In this document: one piece after another, positions 43,891 through 55,454 of the stretch
How positions within the stretch are numbered: the first letter of the stretch is position 1
How the letters are laid out: each line of letters opens with the position of its first letter
Assembly: GCA_051294375.1 (NCBI GenBank)
Contig: CM119267.1
Span: forward strand, 13,401,081 to 13,465,080
Reading direction: 5' to 3'
Length of the DNA stretch: 64,000 bases
From: Paraspadella gotoi
Taxonomy: Eukaryota > Chaetognatha
Made by a program: the position numbers and the translations under genes
The notes under the pieces: model-generated
What the model was told of the DNA's origin: nothing
The model's input: only the letters and a program-made list of their open reading frames with translations
Database searches by the model: none

Positions 43891-44527
43891 AAGACATGCC
43901 AAAATTGAACACTTTTTATAATTTCTAGTTTTTTCAAAAAAATTTATTTTTTCATTCTACGACTAAATTGATTTTCAATGCAACTTTTTGAATTAGTTTA
44001 TTGGGTTGTTACACTGAAGCTTTTAAATATTTATTAATATATAACAAATGACATTGTATTATATACTCAATAAACATTTCCTAATAACAAATAACAAAAA
44101 AAAATTTTTTTAATTTTATTTTTTAAGATCGAATTTCTATAGAGCTTGAAAAGTTAAATGAAAGTTAGTTCTACAATATTTTTAAATTTTGACAATATAT
44201 TGGTTAAAAATAGAAAAAAACCTTATAAAATCATCATTATCATCATCATTGGCTGAATTTTATAGTTTTTGAAAATTTTCATTAATAAACAAAAAAAATT
44301 TAAAAAGTTGTATTAATAACCTTTAACTTTAACTCTATCAGAATCAATGAAAAAAAAAAAAATTCAAAAAAAAATTTTAACTTTATATCGTGATAAAATA
44401 ATCTTTAAAAACTATTTTCATTTTCATATTCTCTTGCAGTCACTTAACCATTATTTAGTTGAGAGAACAACATGTTCCGGCCTACTGTAAAGCTTCTCTC
44501 TCTTTTTTTTTTTTTCTCTCTCTCTTA
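43891..44527. other. Unassigned AT-rich DNA
   Basis: No repeat family or exon recognised. Confidence 0.4.
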
Positions 44528-44860
44528 TTGACTCATTGTGTCAATGAATGACTATCATCACATCAATGAATGATTATTATCGCATCAATGAATGACTATC
44601 ATCGCATCCATCATTTGGTTATCATCGCATCAATATTTGGTTATCATCACATCAATAATTTTGTTATCATCGCATCTATATTTGGGTATCATCGCATCAA
44701 TAATCAATTCCTATTACATCAATGAATTACTATTACATCAATCAATCAATAAATCAATAATTTGTTATTGCATCAATCATTCGTTTTTTTCTTGGATTTT
44801 TTCATTAATTTTCTTTGATAGCGCCGTCTGGCGAGCTCACTCTTCTTTTAAGATTTTTTT
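44528..44860 (+). mobile_element. Family B minisatellite end, fragment B8
   Basis: Only the ~20 bp units (atgactatcatcrcatcaat, tttggttatcatcgcatc) decaying rightwards into catcaatnaat repeats, followed by 'cttctttta agattttttt'-like sequence. ORFs here are artefacts. Confidence 0.6.
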
Positions 44861-45047
44861 CAAGGTTTTCCCAAAGTACCTATTCCTTTGGTCCCTCGCT
44901 CAATCTTTGTTTCTGCCATAATTTTTACTGTTCTCGTTCTCTCTCTCTCTCTCTCACTCTCTCTCTGTTTCTCTCTTTCTCTCCCGATCCGATCCCCAGC
45001 GCATCTGTCAATTGAGAACGTTGATTCATTGTTTCGAAATTTCTCAC

Positions 45048-45176
45048 CTTGTTGCTAGGCGCGACCTCAACAACTGTCGCAGCAGCTGTTGCAACAATTG
45101 CTGTAGTCTTTTGTTCTCTTGCTGCAGACGGTCGACCTCATTACGCAGAGTTGTGATTTTTTTTTCGCTGACGATT
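45048..45176 (-). CDS. Probable Daam coiled-coil exon
   Basis: 129 nt with a good acceptor (TTCTCTTTTCTCCGACGACAG) and donor (ACAAG|GTGAGA). Reads IVSEKKITTLRNEVDRLQQE then NKRLQQLLQQLLRQLL, a leucine-heptad coiled coil such as lies between FH3 and FH1 in DAAM formins. Takes one base from and leaves two bases for neighbouring exons. It is on the right strand and 5' side of the Daam core, but coiled coils are generic, so membership is an inference. Confidence 0.6.
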
Positions 45177-45262
45177 CTGTCGTCGGAGAAAAGAGAAGAG
45201 AAAAAAAATGGTAAAAACCAAAACCTGCCTCGTTAGGAAACGAACAATATAGAAGCAATCAT

Positions 45263-47372
45263 TAGATTTATTAGATACCTTATATGACAGCTAATTTTAA
45301 TTTTTTTTTTATATATTTTTATGCCAGTCCCTGGAGGATGCTCTCAATATTCACTTGCAGTTTCCGAGATATGGTCATAAACGTCAGCCTTGAAAGGCAA
45401 AATTTGTCAGAATAACATTTTTGAGTTTCTCTAAAGATTTCTGATGCGCTAGTACTAACTATTTAAAAAAAAAAAAGAAAATGTTTTGCTGATTTCTACA
45501 AGTATTTGCTATAAATGAGTTATATGATGGGTACAACTGAAAGTGATGTCTCTAGATGACGAAAAATTGTTTTTTAATTTAAAATTTAAGTATTGTACTA
45601 ATAGGAATAAGTGAGTCACTCCTGCTTTGCCGAAATTTTTATTTAACAAAGATTTGTACTGCGTAGTTCAAATCTTAAGTTCTTTAACGGTAAAAAAAAG
45701 TTATTTTCTTAAATAACTTTTGAAAGAAAAGAGGTAGCAAGGTGGGTGTAGTATCAAATTAAAGCCCTAATCATGGGACAGCTTTTTAAAATCGTTTTAT
45801 TAAATTTTATCCATAAATATTTATACAGCTTTTTTTTAATAATAGTTAAAAGTATAATAGTTTTTTGTATTAAAAATTTCAATGAAGGCATATGAATTTT
45901 TTTGTTTTCTTTTGTAATTTGAAAAAGGAAAGACTCAATTACATTTTGATTACCATTAAATTTTCTCTACTCCATAAAGTGAAAGCAGATCCGACTAAAA
46001 ACCTCGTTTAAAAATTCCATCGGGAAGTGGGGTAACTAAGGCTTACCAATAGCATCTTCCACACTGATCGTTCTCTCAAATAATTTTTTTTATTTAATAC
46101 ATTTGAAAGGAAAAAAAATAAAATTCAGAATGCAGGTTGCAGAAAGGGTACAAATAATCTGGATATACTGATATGATTTTCATGACCTCTTATGTCTTGT
46201 GAAAAGGGGGCAATAAAGAAACCTAAAAAATTTGATCATTAAGTCAGTCAATAAACTCTTTCCAATGGGCTATTCCGCGAAATTTTTTTCTTAATTAAAA
46301 TGGATGTTAAATAATAGAACTAAATTCCTTGTATAAAGGTTGTTATGTTTAAAAGAAAATTATCAATACAATTTAACACAATGATGTCTTGCTTTGTAAA
46401 ATATGTCGCAAGCTATGTAATTTAAAAAAAATTTTATTATGATGAACAAGCAGTGTGTCAAGCTTTTTGTTTGCAGTTGAAGATAATGAAAAATGACGAT
46501 TTTTTTTCACAGACAAGAAGGTAGGCGTCCAGACTGTTTATATCAATTTGAAAATATTTTTGTATTTATCATTTTTCTAATTTAAAAAAACATTTTATCC
46601 AGCTACTTCATAAATTTTTACTTGAACTGAAAAATACAAGCAAATTTATGGAGTAGAGAAAATTTAATGGTAATCAAAATTTAATTTAGTCTTTCATTTT
46701 TCAAATTATAAAAGAAAAATTTAATATGCCTTCATTGAAATTTTTAATGAAAAAAAATATTATACTATTAACTCCGATTTAAATAAAAGCTGTGTAAAGA
46801 TTTATGGATAAAATTTAATAAAACTATTTTAGAAAGGTGACCCATGATTAAGACTTTAATTTGATTCCTCGCCCACATTCCTACCTCTTTTCTTTCAAAG
46901 TAATTCAAGAAAATAACTATTTTTTACCATTAGAGAACTAAGGATTTGAACTACGCAGTACAAAACTTTGTTAAATAAAAATTTTGGGAAAGCGGGAGTA
47001 TAATATAATATTATAATATACCTAAATTTCAAAATAAAACCTAAAGAAAAATTTTCCGTCCTCTAGAGACATCACTTTCAGGTGTACCCATCGTCTTACT
47101 CATTTATGGATTACGCTGAAAAAAATCAGTGAATCGTTTTTTATTTTTTTTTATAGTTTGTACTAGTGCGTCAGAAATCTAAGAAGGAACTCGAAAATTT
47201 TATTCTGACAAATTTTGCCTTTCAAGGCTGATGTTTATATATAAGTATATCTCGGAAACCATTGTAGGAATTTAAAAACGGTTTTTTGCAAGTGAATATT
47301 GATATCATCCTTCAGGGACTGGCATAAAAATATATAAAAAAACTAACTGATATTAGCTCTCGAGTGAGGTAT
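45263..47372. mobile_element. 2.1 kb element with ~0.7 kb inverted arms
   Basis: Left arm about 45263-45980, right arm about 46630-47372, inverted to each other: both carry 'atgccagtccctg.aggatg', 'cagccttgaaaggcaaaatt', 'ctgaaagtgatgtctctaga', 'actgcgtagttcaaatc', 'ttaccattaaattttctcta'. Outer ends 'ttagatacc' and its reverse complement. The left arm breaks at 45980 where a family A end (gcagatccgactaaaaa) follows. Arms differ at many sites, so it is old. No transposase in the centre. A third partial copy is at 51440. Confidence 0.7.
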
Positions 47373-47562
47373 CTAAGTTAAAAAATAAGATGATTATCAG
47401 CTCGCCTAATTTTCTTTAAAAAATGAGTAATAAAAAAATAATTTTCAAGTTTTAAATTTTTTTTCTGGAAAAGGGTAAGGGTTGGCATTAAAAAACCCTC
47501 CCAAAAAAAACCAGCTAAAAAAAAACCCAAAAAACTACTGAATTAAAAATTATTCATTGCGC

Positions 47563-47822
47563 TATGGCAACAGCCGGGTTGCCTGTGATGCCCATTGGGA
47601 TGGGGCATCTCACTGTTGGCTTTGGGGGCTTCCGACCCTCAGTGACGCCTCCAGTCACTGGCGCGGTTACCCTAGGACGGTCTCGCTTTGCCAACGCAGA
47701 GGGAAGTCGTTAGGACTGTGGATGGAACACTACATTATACTACACTATGGTGTGTTCCCCCTCTGAGCCAATGGATTTGGCTGTAGGATGGTGGACGTGA
47801 GGCGGTGTGAATATACCGCCAC
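47563..47822 (-). repeat. Family D repeat, copy 4
   Basis: Full unit from 'tatggcaacagccgggttgc' to 'gtgtgaatataccgccacag'. Best-preserved copy. A 69-codon plus ORF inside is an artefact. Confidence 0.8.
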
Positions 47823-48231
47823 AGCGCTTGATTATTAAGAGATGCAATGAGCCATCTATTTGACGACTTTGACATCTTCACAAAAAAAATTCATTTCAAG
47901 TTGTTAATGAAGATCAATTTAAATAATATTTTAACAGAAAAAAGTTAAACATTTCTCTATCTAATAAAAAACAGATTACGTTTATCTCGATGCAGCAACC
48001 CATGGAAATGATTTCTTTCGTGTCACTGGATTTGGCTCACGGGGTAAAAATTAAAATTGAAATTCGTGGATCTCTCTTTATCATTTCATACATGAACTAA
48101 AAAGATGTTTTAATTACCCTTTCCCCGGGCAAATTTAATTCGCTATGTAAAAAACCCCATGGCAAAAACTAAACGTCACGCGTTCCTGATTTCGATAACG
48201 CATTTTCCATTAACGTGAGAGGCTGTCTCAC
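47823..48231. other. Unassigned DNA
   Basis: No repeat family or exon recognised. Confidence 0.4.
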
Positions 48232-48315
48232 CTTTTGTAGTTCGGTGCCACGAGCGATAGTAAAACCCTCTCCATTTCTCTCGCATTCTCTTCCGCATCG
48301 TTGATTCATCCCATT
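48232..48315 (-). CDS. Weak exon candidate
   Basis: 84 nt between an acceptor-like GTCGCCAG (after TCATTTTTCCTTGACTACG) and a donor ACAAAAG|GTGAGA. Two frames are open: one reads CGRECERNGEGFTIARGTEL, the other STMRKRMREKWRGFYYRSW. A third, NAREMERVLLSLVAPNY, looks most protein-like and would splice in phase to 45176, but has an upstream stop without an acceptor. Could be a Daam upstream exon or chance. Confidence 0.22.
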
Positions 48316-49065
48316 CTGGCGACGTTGTCCCTCGTAGCGTAGTCAAGGAAAAATGACGCGGCGCCAGCGAAAGAGCGCGTCATTCTAAACGACAAACGAG
48401 GCCAGGAGAAATATCAGGGGGGGGATGGGGGAATGGCGTTTTGGACCAAGGCAAAAATCGTCATGCGGAAGTCGAGCAGACATTTGCGCTATCTTTTATT
48501 GTTTATAACTTTATGAAAATTTGAAAATTACTTGTTTCACTATTTTCTATTTTTATATTTTATGAAGGATTTAGTATTTAATCTTATTATTTAATCAAAT
48601 ATATATTGCTTTCTTTCTTAAAAATGTTTTATTTATCTAATAATTCACTTTGGGAAGGGGAAGTCAGTGTTGTCTTCTGGAAATAGAGGGAGCATCTATA
48701 CAACACAAGGTTAGATTACTATCTGTCCTAGTTTTCTAATAGATATCACACATCATTTCTGTTAGAAAGTCATTAATGAAAAATCATAATATCTAAGAGG
48801 CTTAACAGAAAGGGGTTATATTTTTCTTTCGAAATGTTATTGCCTCGAAAATATTTACGGTTTCGATAAAAAGCTTTTTCTGTAAACCTTTGTAAAAATA
48901 AATATGATTGTACATAGAAGGGCTGCAGGAAAAAAGATTCGCTCTCTCTCTCTCTCTCGCCTGGAAAGGAAAGGAAATGAAAAATTTATTCTGTTGGTCT
49001 TGCAGTCCATTTTCTGTTTTTATCTATTTTCGGCGATCAAGTGCACTTCTTTATTGACTCATGAG
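48316..49065. other. Unassigned DNA
   Basis: GC-rich at 48330-48430 with a G-run; then AT-rich. Nothing assigned. Confidence 0.4.
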
Positions 49066-49102
49066 GAAATTTAACAGTCTTGAGTCAAGACTGTTAAATT
49101 TC
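49066..49102. repeat. Perfect 17 bp inverted repeat
   Basis: GAAATTTAACAGTCTTG and its exact reverse complement, separated by AGT. AT-rich surroundings; no associated gene or terminator role is evident in a eukaryotic context. Confidence 0.9.
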
Positions 49103-51252
49103 TTATATTTTTAAATATATCCATAAAAATAACCAAAATAATGATATAAAACGTAATATTTTAAAATTTTTTTATTAGTTAAAACTTCTATGTAAATAGT
49201 CTAATAGCCTTAAAGAGAAGCAGAAACGTGTGAGGCGTAAACTGAGTTTCTTAATAAAAAACATGTAATTAATCATTTTTAACCTTATCCTTTAAGCTTA
49301 TTGCAACAATCTAACAACTACTCAACTAATCTGTGGCTGTGAAAGATCAGAAGGGAAGGAGCATGTGAAAGATTCACGAGAAAAGACGATTCGCCTTCCA
49401 TTTCCTTTTAAGTAAAAGGATTCTAACTTTCTAAGTCAACAGGGATTAGAGGAAACTTGCATCTGCGTTCTCCTCGGTAATCCAAAGTTGCGAGACAGAG
49501 AAGGGAGAAAACCAAAAGAAAGAGAGAGAAAGTATTGCTCATTGTTGGAATAAATCTTTTGTGCAGTCGATTAATTTCGACATTATCCGGAAAGCAATTG
49601 ACGACGACGACGACGAAGAGAGCAAGGGCGACCATTGACGTTCGCCAATAAAATATATTTTTCCCCTGGAACTCATATCAAGATTTGACCTTTGTGGTAG
49701 CGGTAGCCGACCAAATTCAAATTTTAATGGGAACAGCATTAAACTAATCCATTATTAGTATTAATTATTATGTTAATATTTTTTTGCAAAAATGTTCCGA
49801 ACCATGAGTAATTCGCTAATTAAAATTATTATATTGCTATATAATGTCAAAATTTTTTTTGATTTTTTAAGTTTTTTAATTGATTCTGATAGAGCTCAAA
49901 AAGTTAAGCAAAAAATATTATTACAACTATTATTTTTATATTACAATTATTTATAAAAATTACTAAAAATTACTAAAATCATCAGATGATGATAATGATA
50001 ATAATTTTTAAAGATTTTTCTCAAAAAAAAAAATTATTATTTAATCTCATTCTAAGACAAAAAAAAAATTTTTTTGGAAATACTCATTTATAGTATTATA
50101 ATGCTTCTGGCAAGGTATACATTGCATTTTGGTTTAAAATAATTTGAAGTAAGCAGGTTAGGGTTTGGGTTTGGGTTTGGGTTTCATTTTTACTAAAACT
50201 TAATTTTATCAAAAAAATTATTAATGATATTATTAGATAATTAAGTTAATCATGTAAGATTTCTGAATGCATAATAAAAGGGTCAAAACGGTAAGAAATA
50301 AAAGTATTTGACGATTAAGGCCTATTCGTTAAAATCTTCTTAAAATTTTATCTTACTTACCTGAATAGAAATTAAATAAGTTTAATTTGGATAGTGATGA
50401 AAAGCTTAAAATCAGGTCAATTGAAGATAAGACAACACTGTCATGTTCAGAAACAACCACTGAAAATACTAACAAGTATGGCTTTTATCATATGCAATAC
50501 AATGCGAGCGCATAAAAACGACTAACTGTTTTGAAAACATTCTCGGCGCTTTGTACTTGCTTAAAAATATCTTTTGTTTTATTGCATATAAAGGTAAAAA
50601 GCCAGAAAAAGCTTTTTCAACTCATTTTATTATTGTATCTCAAATCGTTCAGACAGGGCAGGACGTTAAGTTTTGTCTCGATATAGGGTCCCATCCCTGT
50701 ATGTGCCATGTACATACACTACTGGACATTACTGTGTCTGACCATAACTCTTGACAATCAACAAAAAATCTAATTAGATCAAAAATAGGAAAAAAGATAA
50801 AACAATATAGCTCAAAATGCTTACAAAATTTTAGACCATTGCTTTTATAATGCAAAAAAAAATTAATATTATTAAAAAGAAACTTTAACAATAACTTAAT
50901 AGTTAACCCAGACCAAAATGAATATTTTTTACCAATCATTTCTTCAATTTATATGAATTATTAGCTTGTAATCTGAATAAACAATATGACAAATTCATTT
51001 TCAATTTTTTTTATGAATAGGAAGTTTTTTTCTGCTTACTCCCCTTGTGTCTAATTATCTAATATTTTAAAGGTATTTTCAAAACCTTATATAATTACTA
51101 TATTTTTCACTTTTTTTTCAATTCTATCAAACAAAGACAACATCATAAAAACATTTTAAATTAATAAAAAAAATTGATTGAATGATATTTTAAAAAAATA
51201 TTTTGAAACTTGAGAATAATGGATTTCGAGTTAAAAAAAAATTTGCAATTGT
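49103..51252. other. Unassigned AT-rich DNA
   Basis: Includes a degenerate telomere-like GGGTTT tract at 50159-50188 (ttagggtttgggtttgggttt-type). ORFs of 60-96 codons (for example 49423-49635 and 50649-50939 minus) have no recognised domain. Confidence 0.45.
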
Positions 51253-51301
51253 AAAAAAATCAGCCTCTAGACTTTTCATTTTTCTAGAGGTTGATTTTTT
51301 T
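51253..51301. repeat. 18 bp stem-loop with U-run
   Basis: AAAAAAATCAGCCTCTAG / CTAGAGGTTGATTTTTTT with a 13 nt loop and one G-U pair. May be part of an unrecognised MITE. Confidence 0.8.
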
Positions 51302-51439
51302 ATTTTTTTTATATTTTGATTTTCTATGCAAAACCATTATTCTCAATGAGCATAGGTCGGACGAACTATTTTTTTCAACAATTTGAAAAAAATTCAACTT
51401 TTCTATTTAGGATTTTTTGGGGAAATAATAAATAAATTC

Positions 51440-51640
51440 TAATACGACGAGTACATCTGAAAGTGATGTCTTTAAATTACAAAAAAAATTTTTTCAAGTT
51501 TTATTTTAAAATTTAAGTATTGTACCAATAAAAATAACTAATATATTCCCGCTTTGCCTAAATTTTTATTTAACAAACATTTGTACTACGTAGTTCAAAT
51601 CCTTAGTTCTTTAACGGTAAAAAAAGGTATTTTTTAAAAT
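51440..51640 (+). mobile_element. Fragment of the long-inverted-arm element
   Basis: 'catctgaaagtgatgtcttt', 'aaatttttatttaacaaac', 'gtacta.gtagttcaaatcc', 'ttagttctttaacggtaaaa' match both arms of the 45263-47372 element. Truncated on both sides; a small family B piece (ggcgataataaaagttttta) follows. Confidence 0.7.
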
Positions 51641-51699
51641 AATTGGCGATAATAAAAGTTTTTAGAAGGAAAAAAATAATCAGAGAGAGAGAGAGAAAG

Positions 51700-51925
51700 A
51701 TAGAGAGAAAGATTTAACCCTAATCTCTATCCCCTAATCTAACCTTATCCCTAACCGAAACCCTAAACAATTAATCCATCGTTCGAATTATCGTCGTTTT
51801 TGTCGATCCCTATCCTGACTATAACTCTTCCAGCCAAAGAGAGAGCGAGAGAGATTCGCTGCTCCGTCATACGACAAGGGGGCATCGAAGAGCATTTCGC
51901 CGACTTGGCACAATTCTCTCTCTCG
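51700..51925 (-). repeat. Telomere-like CCCTAA tract and family G fragment
   Basis: 51715-51770 is rich in CCCTAA/CCCTAAT/CCTTAT variants. 51840-51925 matches, inverted, the family G fragment at 30340-30400 (gattcgctgctccgtcatac, gaagagcatttcgcc). Confidence 0.55.
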
Positions 51926-52544
51926 CGACGTTTCAAACGTTAAAAATAATCACGATCTTCTTCAATCTTCACATTCGATATTTTTCTTCGCGGGAAACGG
52001 ACGAGGCAGCAGCCAGATATCATCTCGTCGTCGAGTCCCACTGCCACGGTCGTGTCTAGTCATGACCGTCGTAATGTATAGTAATAATATATTGGTTGTA
52101 CCCATTTCATAGTATAGTAATAGTATAGTAATAATTGAAAATTGAAAATTTTTAAATTTTAAGATCGGATTTGGATTCCTTACAAAAAGTTGATATAAGA
52201 AAGTATAATTCTTTTTTAAAAATTCTTTCATTAAGTTGGTTAAAAATGTAAAAAACTATATTTAAGACGTCGATTTTCAATTTCGAACTTAAAAATATAG
52301 TTTTTTATAATTTTAACCTACTTAATGAAAGAATTTTTGAAAAAGATTTATATTTTCTTTTATCAACTTTTAACGAGGAATCTGAATCTGTTCTCAGAAT
52401 GTAAAAAAAAATATTGAAATTTTGACATTATATAAGGGTAGTACTATATACAAAATAAGCTGACAGATTAATATTCACTAATATGATAGTTTTTAAGATA
52501 TAACTGCTAAATTTTGATTCCAAACTTTCACTTCACCCTACTGG
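51926..52544. other. Unassigned AT-rich DNA
   Basis: Contains an imperfect inverted repeat at about 52140-52400 (gattcc...aaaagttgatataagaaa versus tttatcaactttt...gaatctg) resembling 12180-12260 and 29330-29400. Not classified further. Confidence 0.45.
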
Positions 52545-52790
52545 ACAGCCGCTGGACCGCCACTGCAGAACTGAACTCGTTTTTCGACTAATCTGAATAG
52601 GGTCGAACTCCTTTCCTTTCTATAAATAAATATTAAAAAATAAATATTTGGGTATAGAGCCATAAAAAATTTTTTTGTACATTGAAAGTATACTTTAAAA
52701 TGTATAAATTTTTGTCTGAGCATGTTCTCATTCTAAATTTTTGACTCACCCCAGAGGGGCTACCCCTATTCAGAAGGAAAAGAGAGAGAG
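52545..52790 (-). repeat. Family F repeat, copy 2
   Basis: Inverted copy of 43655-43890, from 'ctggacagccgctggaccgc' and 'actgaactcgtttttcg' to 'aggggctacccctattcag'. Confidence 0.65.
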
Positions 52791-52823
52791 AGAGAGAGCG
52801 ACATATAGTTAAAAGAGAGAGAG

Positions 52824-52879
52824 AGAGAAGCTAGACTTAGCCGCTGGACTTAGCCGCTAGACTTAGCCGCTGGACTTAA
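52824..52879 (+). repeat. 15 bp minisatellite, about 3.5 units
   Basis: Unit gacttagccgctrga, related to the cggctgtccag module of families B and F. Confidence 0.85.
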
Positions 52880-53390
52880 TAAAATAATTTAATAATTATT
52901 TCAAACTTTCTTTTTTGATCTTGCGCGATCTTGCCGCTTTAACGATTTTTACTTTAAAAATATTTTAGTTTTGATTACCTTTTTTGATTTTGAGCGAGAG
53001 AAGCTAATTTTTACTTTATGGTATTTTTAATTATGTCATTCTCTTCATATTTTCAAGAGCTTTCAGAAGATGTTAATAATGACACCTTTATACATAATTT
53101 TTTTAAAAAAATGTTCAAAAAATTAAACAAAAAGATTAAAGAAAAAAAAAGTTCTAAAATGAAAGATGATTATGAAGGCAACGTTTCTCCGCTCATTGCC
53201 ACGTCAAATCAAAACCAATCAATATAAAATTAGGATATATAAATGATTTTAGTTTTTACTACAAAAAGAATTTTTAAGATTCAAAATAACCTTACAGGTT
53301 CATCAATGGCGATGTTTTTCTATCGGCGGGTTCCAGTGAGCCACCCTGTAGGCTTTTCGCCATTATTACAAATATGTGTTCTCACTATTT
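52880..53390. other. Unassigned DNA
   Basis: A 69-codon Lys-rich plus ORF (53018-53227) is unsupported. Nothing else recognised. Confidence 0.4.
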
Positions 53391-53393
53391 CGA

Positions 53394-53477
<84 letters not shown>

Positions 53478-53479
53478 AA
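53391..53479 (+). repeat. (GAAA)n microsatellite
   Basis: About 22 units of GAAA/AAAG; the 136-codon Lys-rich plus ORF through it is an artefact. Confidence 0.95.
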
Positions 53480-54056
53480 AAACGAATTTTTTTGATCTTT
53501 AGAAATAAAAGGAAGAAGAAGTTTAAAAACGAAGATTTTCAAGAAAATTGCCAGGATGAAAAAAAGAAAGAAAAAAAGAAAAAATGGGGAAAAAAAGGAG
53601 AAATGTTTGGTGACAACAACAACGACAACAACAACAACCTTAACGAATCTTAAACTTACCTAAATCGTGACCTACGACTTAAGGTCAAATAAAATAGTTA
53701 ACTGACCACTAGATTCGTTTCGACTCTTATTGTTATTTTTACTATTGTCTTTTCTCTTTTTGTTATTGTCGTTTTTCTCTCTGAAAATGATTTTGATCAT
53801 TACATGTTGTAAATAAATTCGTGAAACGTCTTCTTATTTTCTTCTTTAAATTCCTGTCAAGTCATTTACCAAAAATGGGAGTTAAAATCAAATGAAAGAT
53901 GAATAGAATGATTAACATATGAACCACCTGCATAGCAATAGATAGAGATATAGATCAATTCAAATTAGGATAAAAAACAATAACTTTTATTAAGCTTATT
54001 TGCGATAAAAAAACAATGCGACTTTTGCCGACGACTACATACGAGTTTCCTCTTAC

Positions 54057-54240
54057 GTATTCTTGACAAAAGTCGTGCGCAATTTTGCAAGAGAGAATTT
54101 TTTTTTCGCTTCGGATCCAAGATTTTTTAACTTCGCCGGAAGAATTTTCATATCGTGAGTGGATTCTCTCCCCTTTTTCTTTCAATTGCTTTCGTAGTTC
54201 CGTGATCGATTGCTGATTTCCTCCCAAGTTTATCAACTTT
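54057..54240 (-). CDS. Weak exon candidate, charged coiled-coil-like
   Basis: 184 nt open frame bounded by acceptor-like TTTACTGCATCACCAG and donor-like AATAC|GTAAGA. Reads KLINLGGNQQSITELRKQLK then EKGERIHSRYENSSGEVKKS and a Cys/Lys-containing end. Its charge pattern could suit a coiled-coil or linker exon of Daam, but I recognise no family. It lies in a 108-codon ORF. Confidence 0.22.
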
Positions 54241-54327
54241 CTGGTGATGCAGTAAACTTGAGTTAAAATTAATCTGTTCATACAACTTTACATTCTCATT
54301 TCGTCGCCGTTTGCTTTTTTTTTTTTT

Positions 54328-55370
54328 AGTCGGATCTGTTTATAAGCAGGTCCCGACTATATAATTCACTTTGTCGGTCCGTCCCCTCAATATTGTCGGG
54401 CATTCACATATATCATGTCGAACTGTGATAAATTATGCAAAAAAAAAAAAAACGAGGTCCGTCTGCAGAAAATTGTTTTTCTAACTGGCGAGTCCGCACG
54501 TTTCGCGTTTCACCCATACCGAAATGTTTTGTTTTGTTTTGTTTCGCCAGTTAGAAAATCTCTACAATTTTCTGCAGTAAAAACGGTTTCTGCGGGCGAA
54601 ACAATATCGAATGAGTTTACAATTTAAACTGCATAATCTCACATTAAAGTCACGGAAATCGAGGCAGGAGAAAAGATTAGCCAAACGGAAAACTGGCCAC
54701 AGATAAAATTGGCTAAACTTATTGAAACGAGGTGAAACATCTTAACACCGTCCCACCTTAGCAAAAAACTCCAATTACTGGTGATTGGATGGATGGATTG
54801 GAATGAAATTTTGTGTGTGGGTAGGGAAGTGTGTGATTGAGCTAGATATGAAGTTTTGATGGAATCGTGAAAGTGGAAAAGAGTTTAAATGGAAAAAACA
54901 AAAAAAATATATTTCACTATTTGAACACCAATTACTCATGAGTGGAGGGGACGATTGGCTTGAAATTTTGTATATGAGTAGGAAAGTGTGTGATTAGCTG
55001 GTATTCAAGTTTCGATGGAATCGTCTGAGTGGAAATGAGTTTAATTGGAAAAAACAAAAAACCTGTTTCACTAATTGATTTTGCTTCCCTTTATTTTTAT
55101 ATTAAATGTAAATGCAAGATGTATTAATTAATCAGTCAATTAATAAATCAATTATTTATCTATTATTTAATTATTCAATCAATCAATTTATTCATCAATT
55201 AATTATCTAATCAATCAATCAATCAAGTCAATCGTTATTGGCAATATTGTCGTCGTCGCCATCATCGTCGTCGTTGCTTTTGTTGTGGTAAGTGACAAAA
55301 AGACCTAAAAACAAACATTATTAATTAATTTATTAATTAACTACCGCTAATGATCGTGCGAGTGGAATTG
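54328..55370 (-). mobile_element. Family A HINE-like element, interrupted copy A9
   Basis: Right end 'tagtcggatctgtttataag' and 'caggtcccgactatataatt', then 'attatgcaaaaa' and gtccgtc, a foreign insert at about 54466-54752, resumption at 'cgtcccaccttagcaaaaaa', both 'gagtttaaatggaaaaaa' blocks, 'aaatgcaagatgtattaatt', and 'tgctaatgatcgtgcgagtg'-type left-end remnant near 55350. ORFs here are artefacts. Confidence 0.75.
54466..54752. mobile_element. Inserted element with inverted ends, unclassified
   Basis: CTGCAGAAAATTGT plus CTAACTGGCGA at 54472-54495 recur inverted as TCGCCAGTTAG ... ACAATTTTCTGCAG at 54544-54577, forming a hairpin of about 105 bp; a TGTTTTGTTTTG run lies in the loop. Sits inside the GTCY tract of family A. 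About 170 bp after the hairpin are unassigned. Confidence 0.55.
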
Positions 55371-55454
55371 AGTTTAAATAGAAAAAACAAAAGTCATATT
55401 TACTTAAAGCATTTTTACTTATATTTACTCATAATTATTATATTTATATTATAT

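Larger units (their letters stand above)
6746..45176 (-). other. Daam: Daam formin gene, partial span
   Basis: Minus-strand gene reconstructed from exons at 25685-25521, 22937-21792, 19389-19268, 16611-16451, 15262-15161, 10267-10158 and 6882-6746, with upstream coiled-coil candidates at 45176-45048 and 37971-37916. All seven core exons have AG/GT borders and compatible phases, and no stop interrupts the joined frame. DAAM proteins are Rho-GTPase and Dishevelled-linked formins that nucleate and elongate unbranched actin downstream of Frizzled in the planar polarity pathway. The core introns are 1.2 to 4.9 kb and the upstream ones about 7 and 12 kb; all are filled with repeats. The GBD/FH3, the C-terminal half of FH2 and the DAD are not seen. 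Confidence 0.85.

Noticed and set aside
49423-49635. 70-codon minus ORF with a hydrophobic start resembling a signal peptide
   Set aside because: The Val run comes from a GAC/GTC simple repeat and no downstream exon or domain was recognised.
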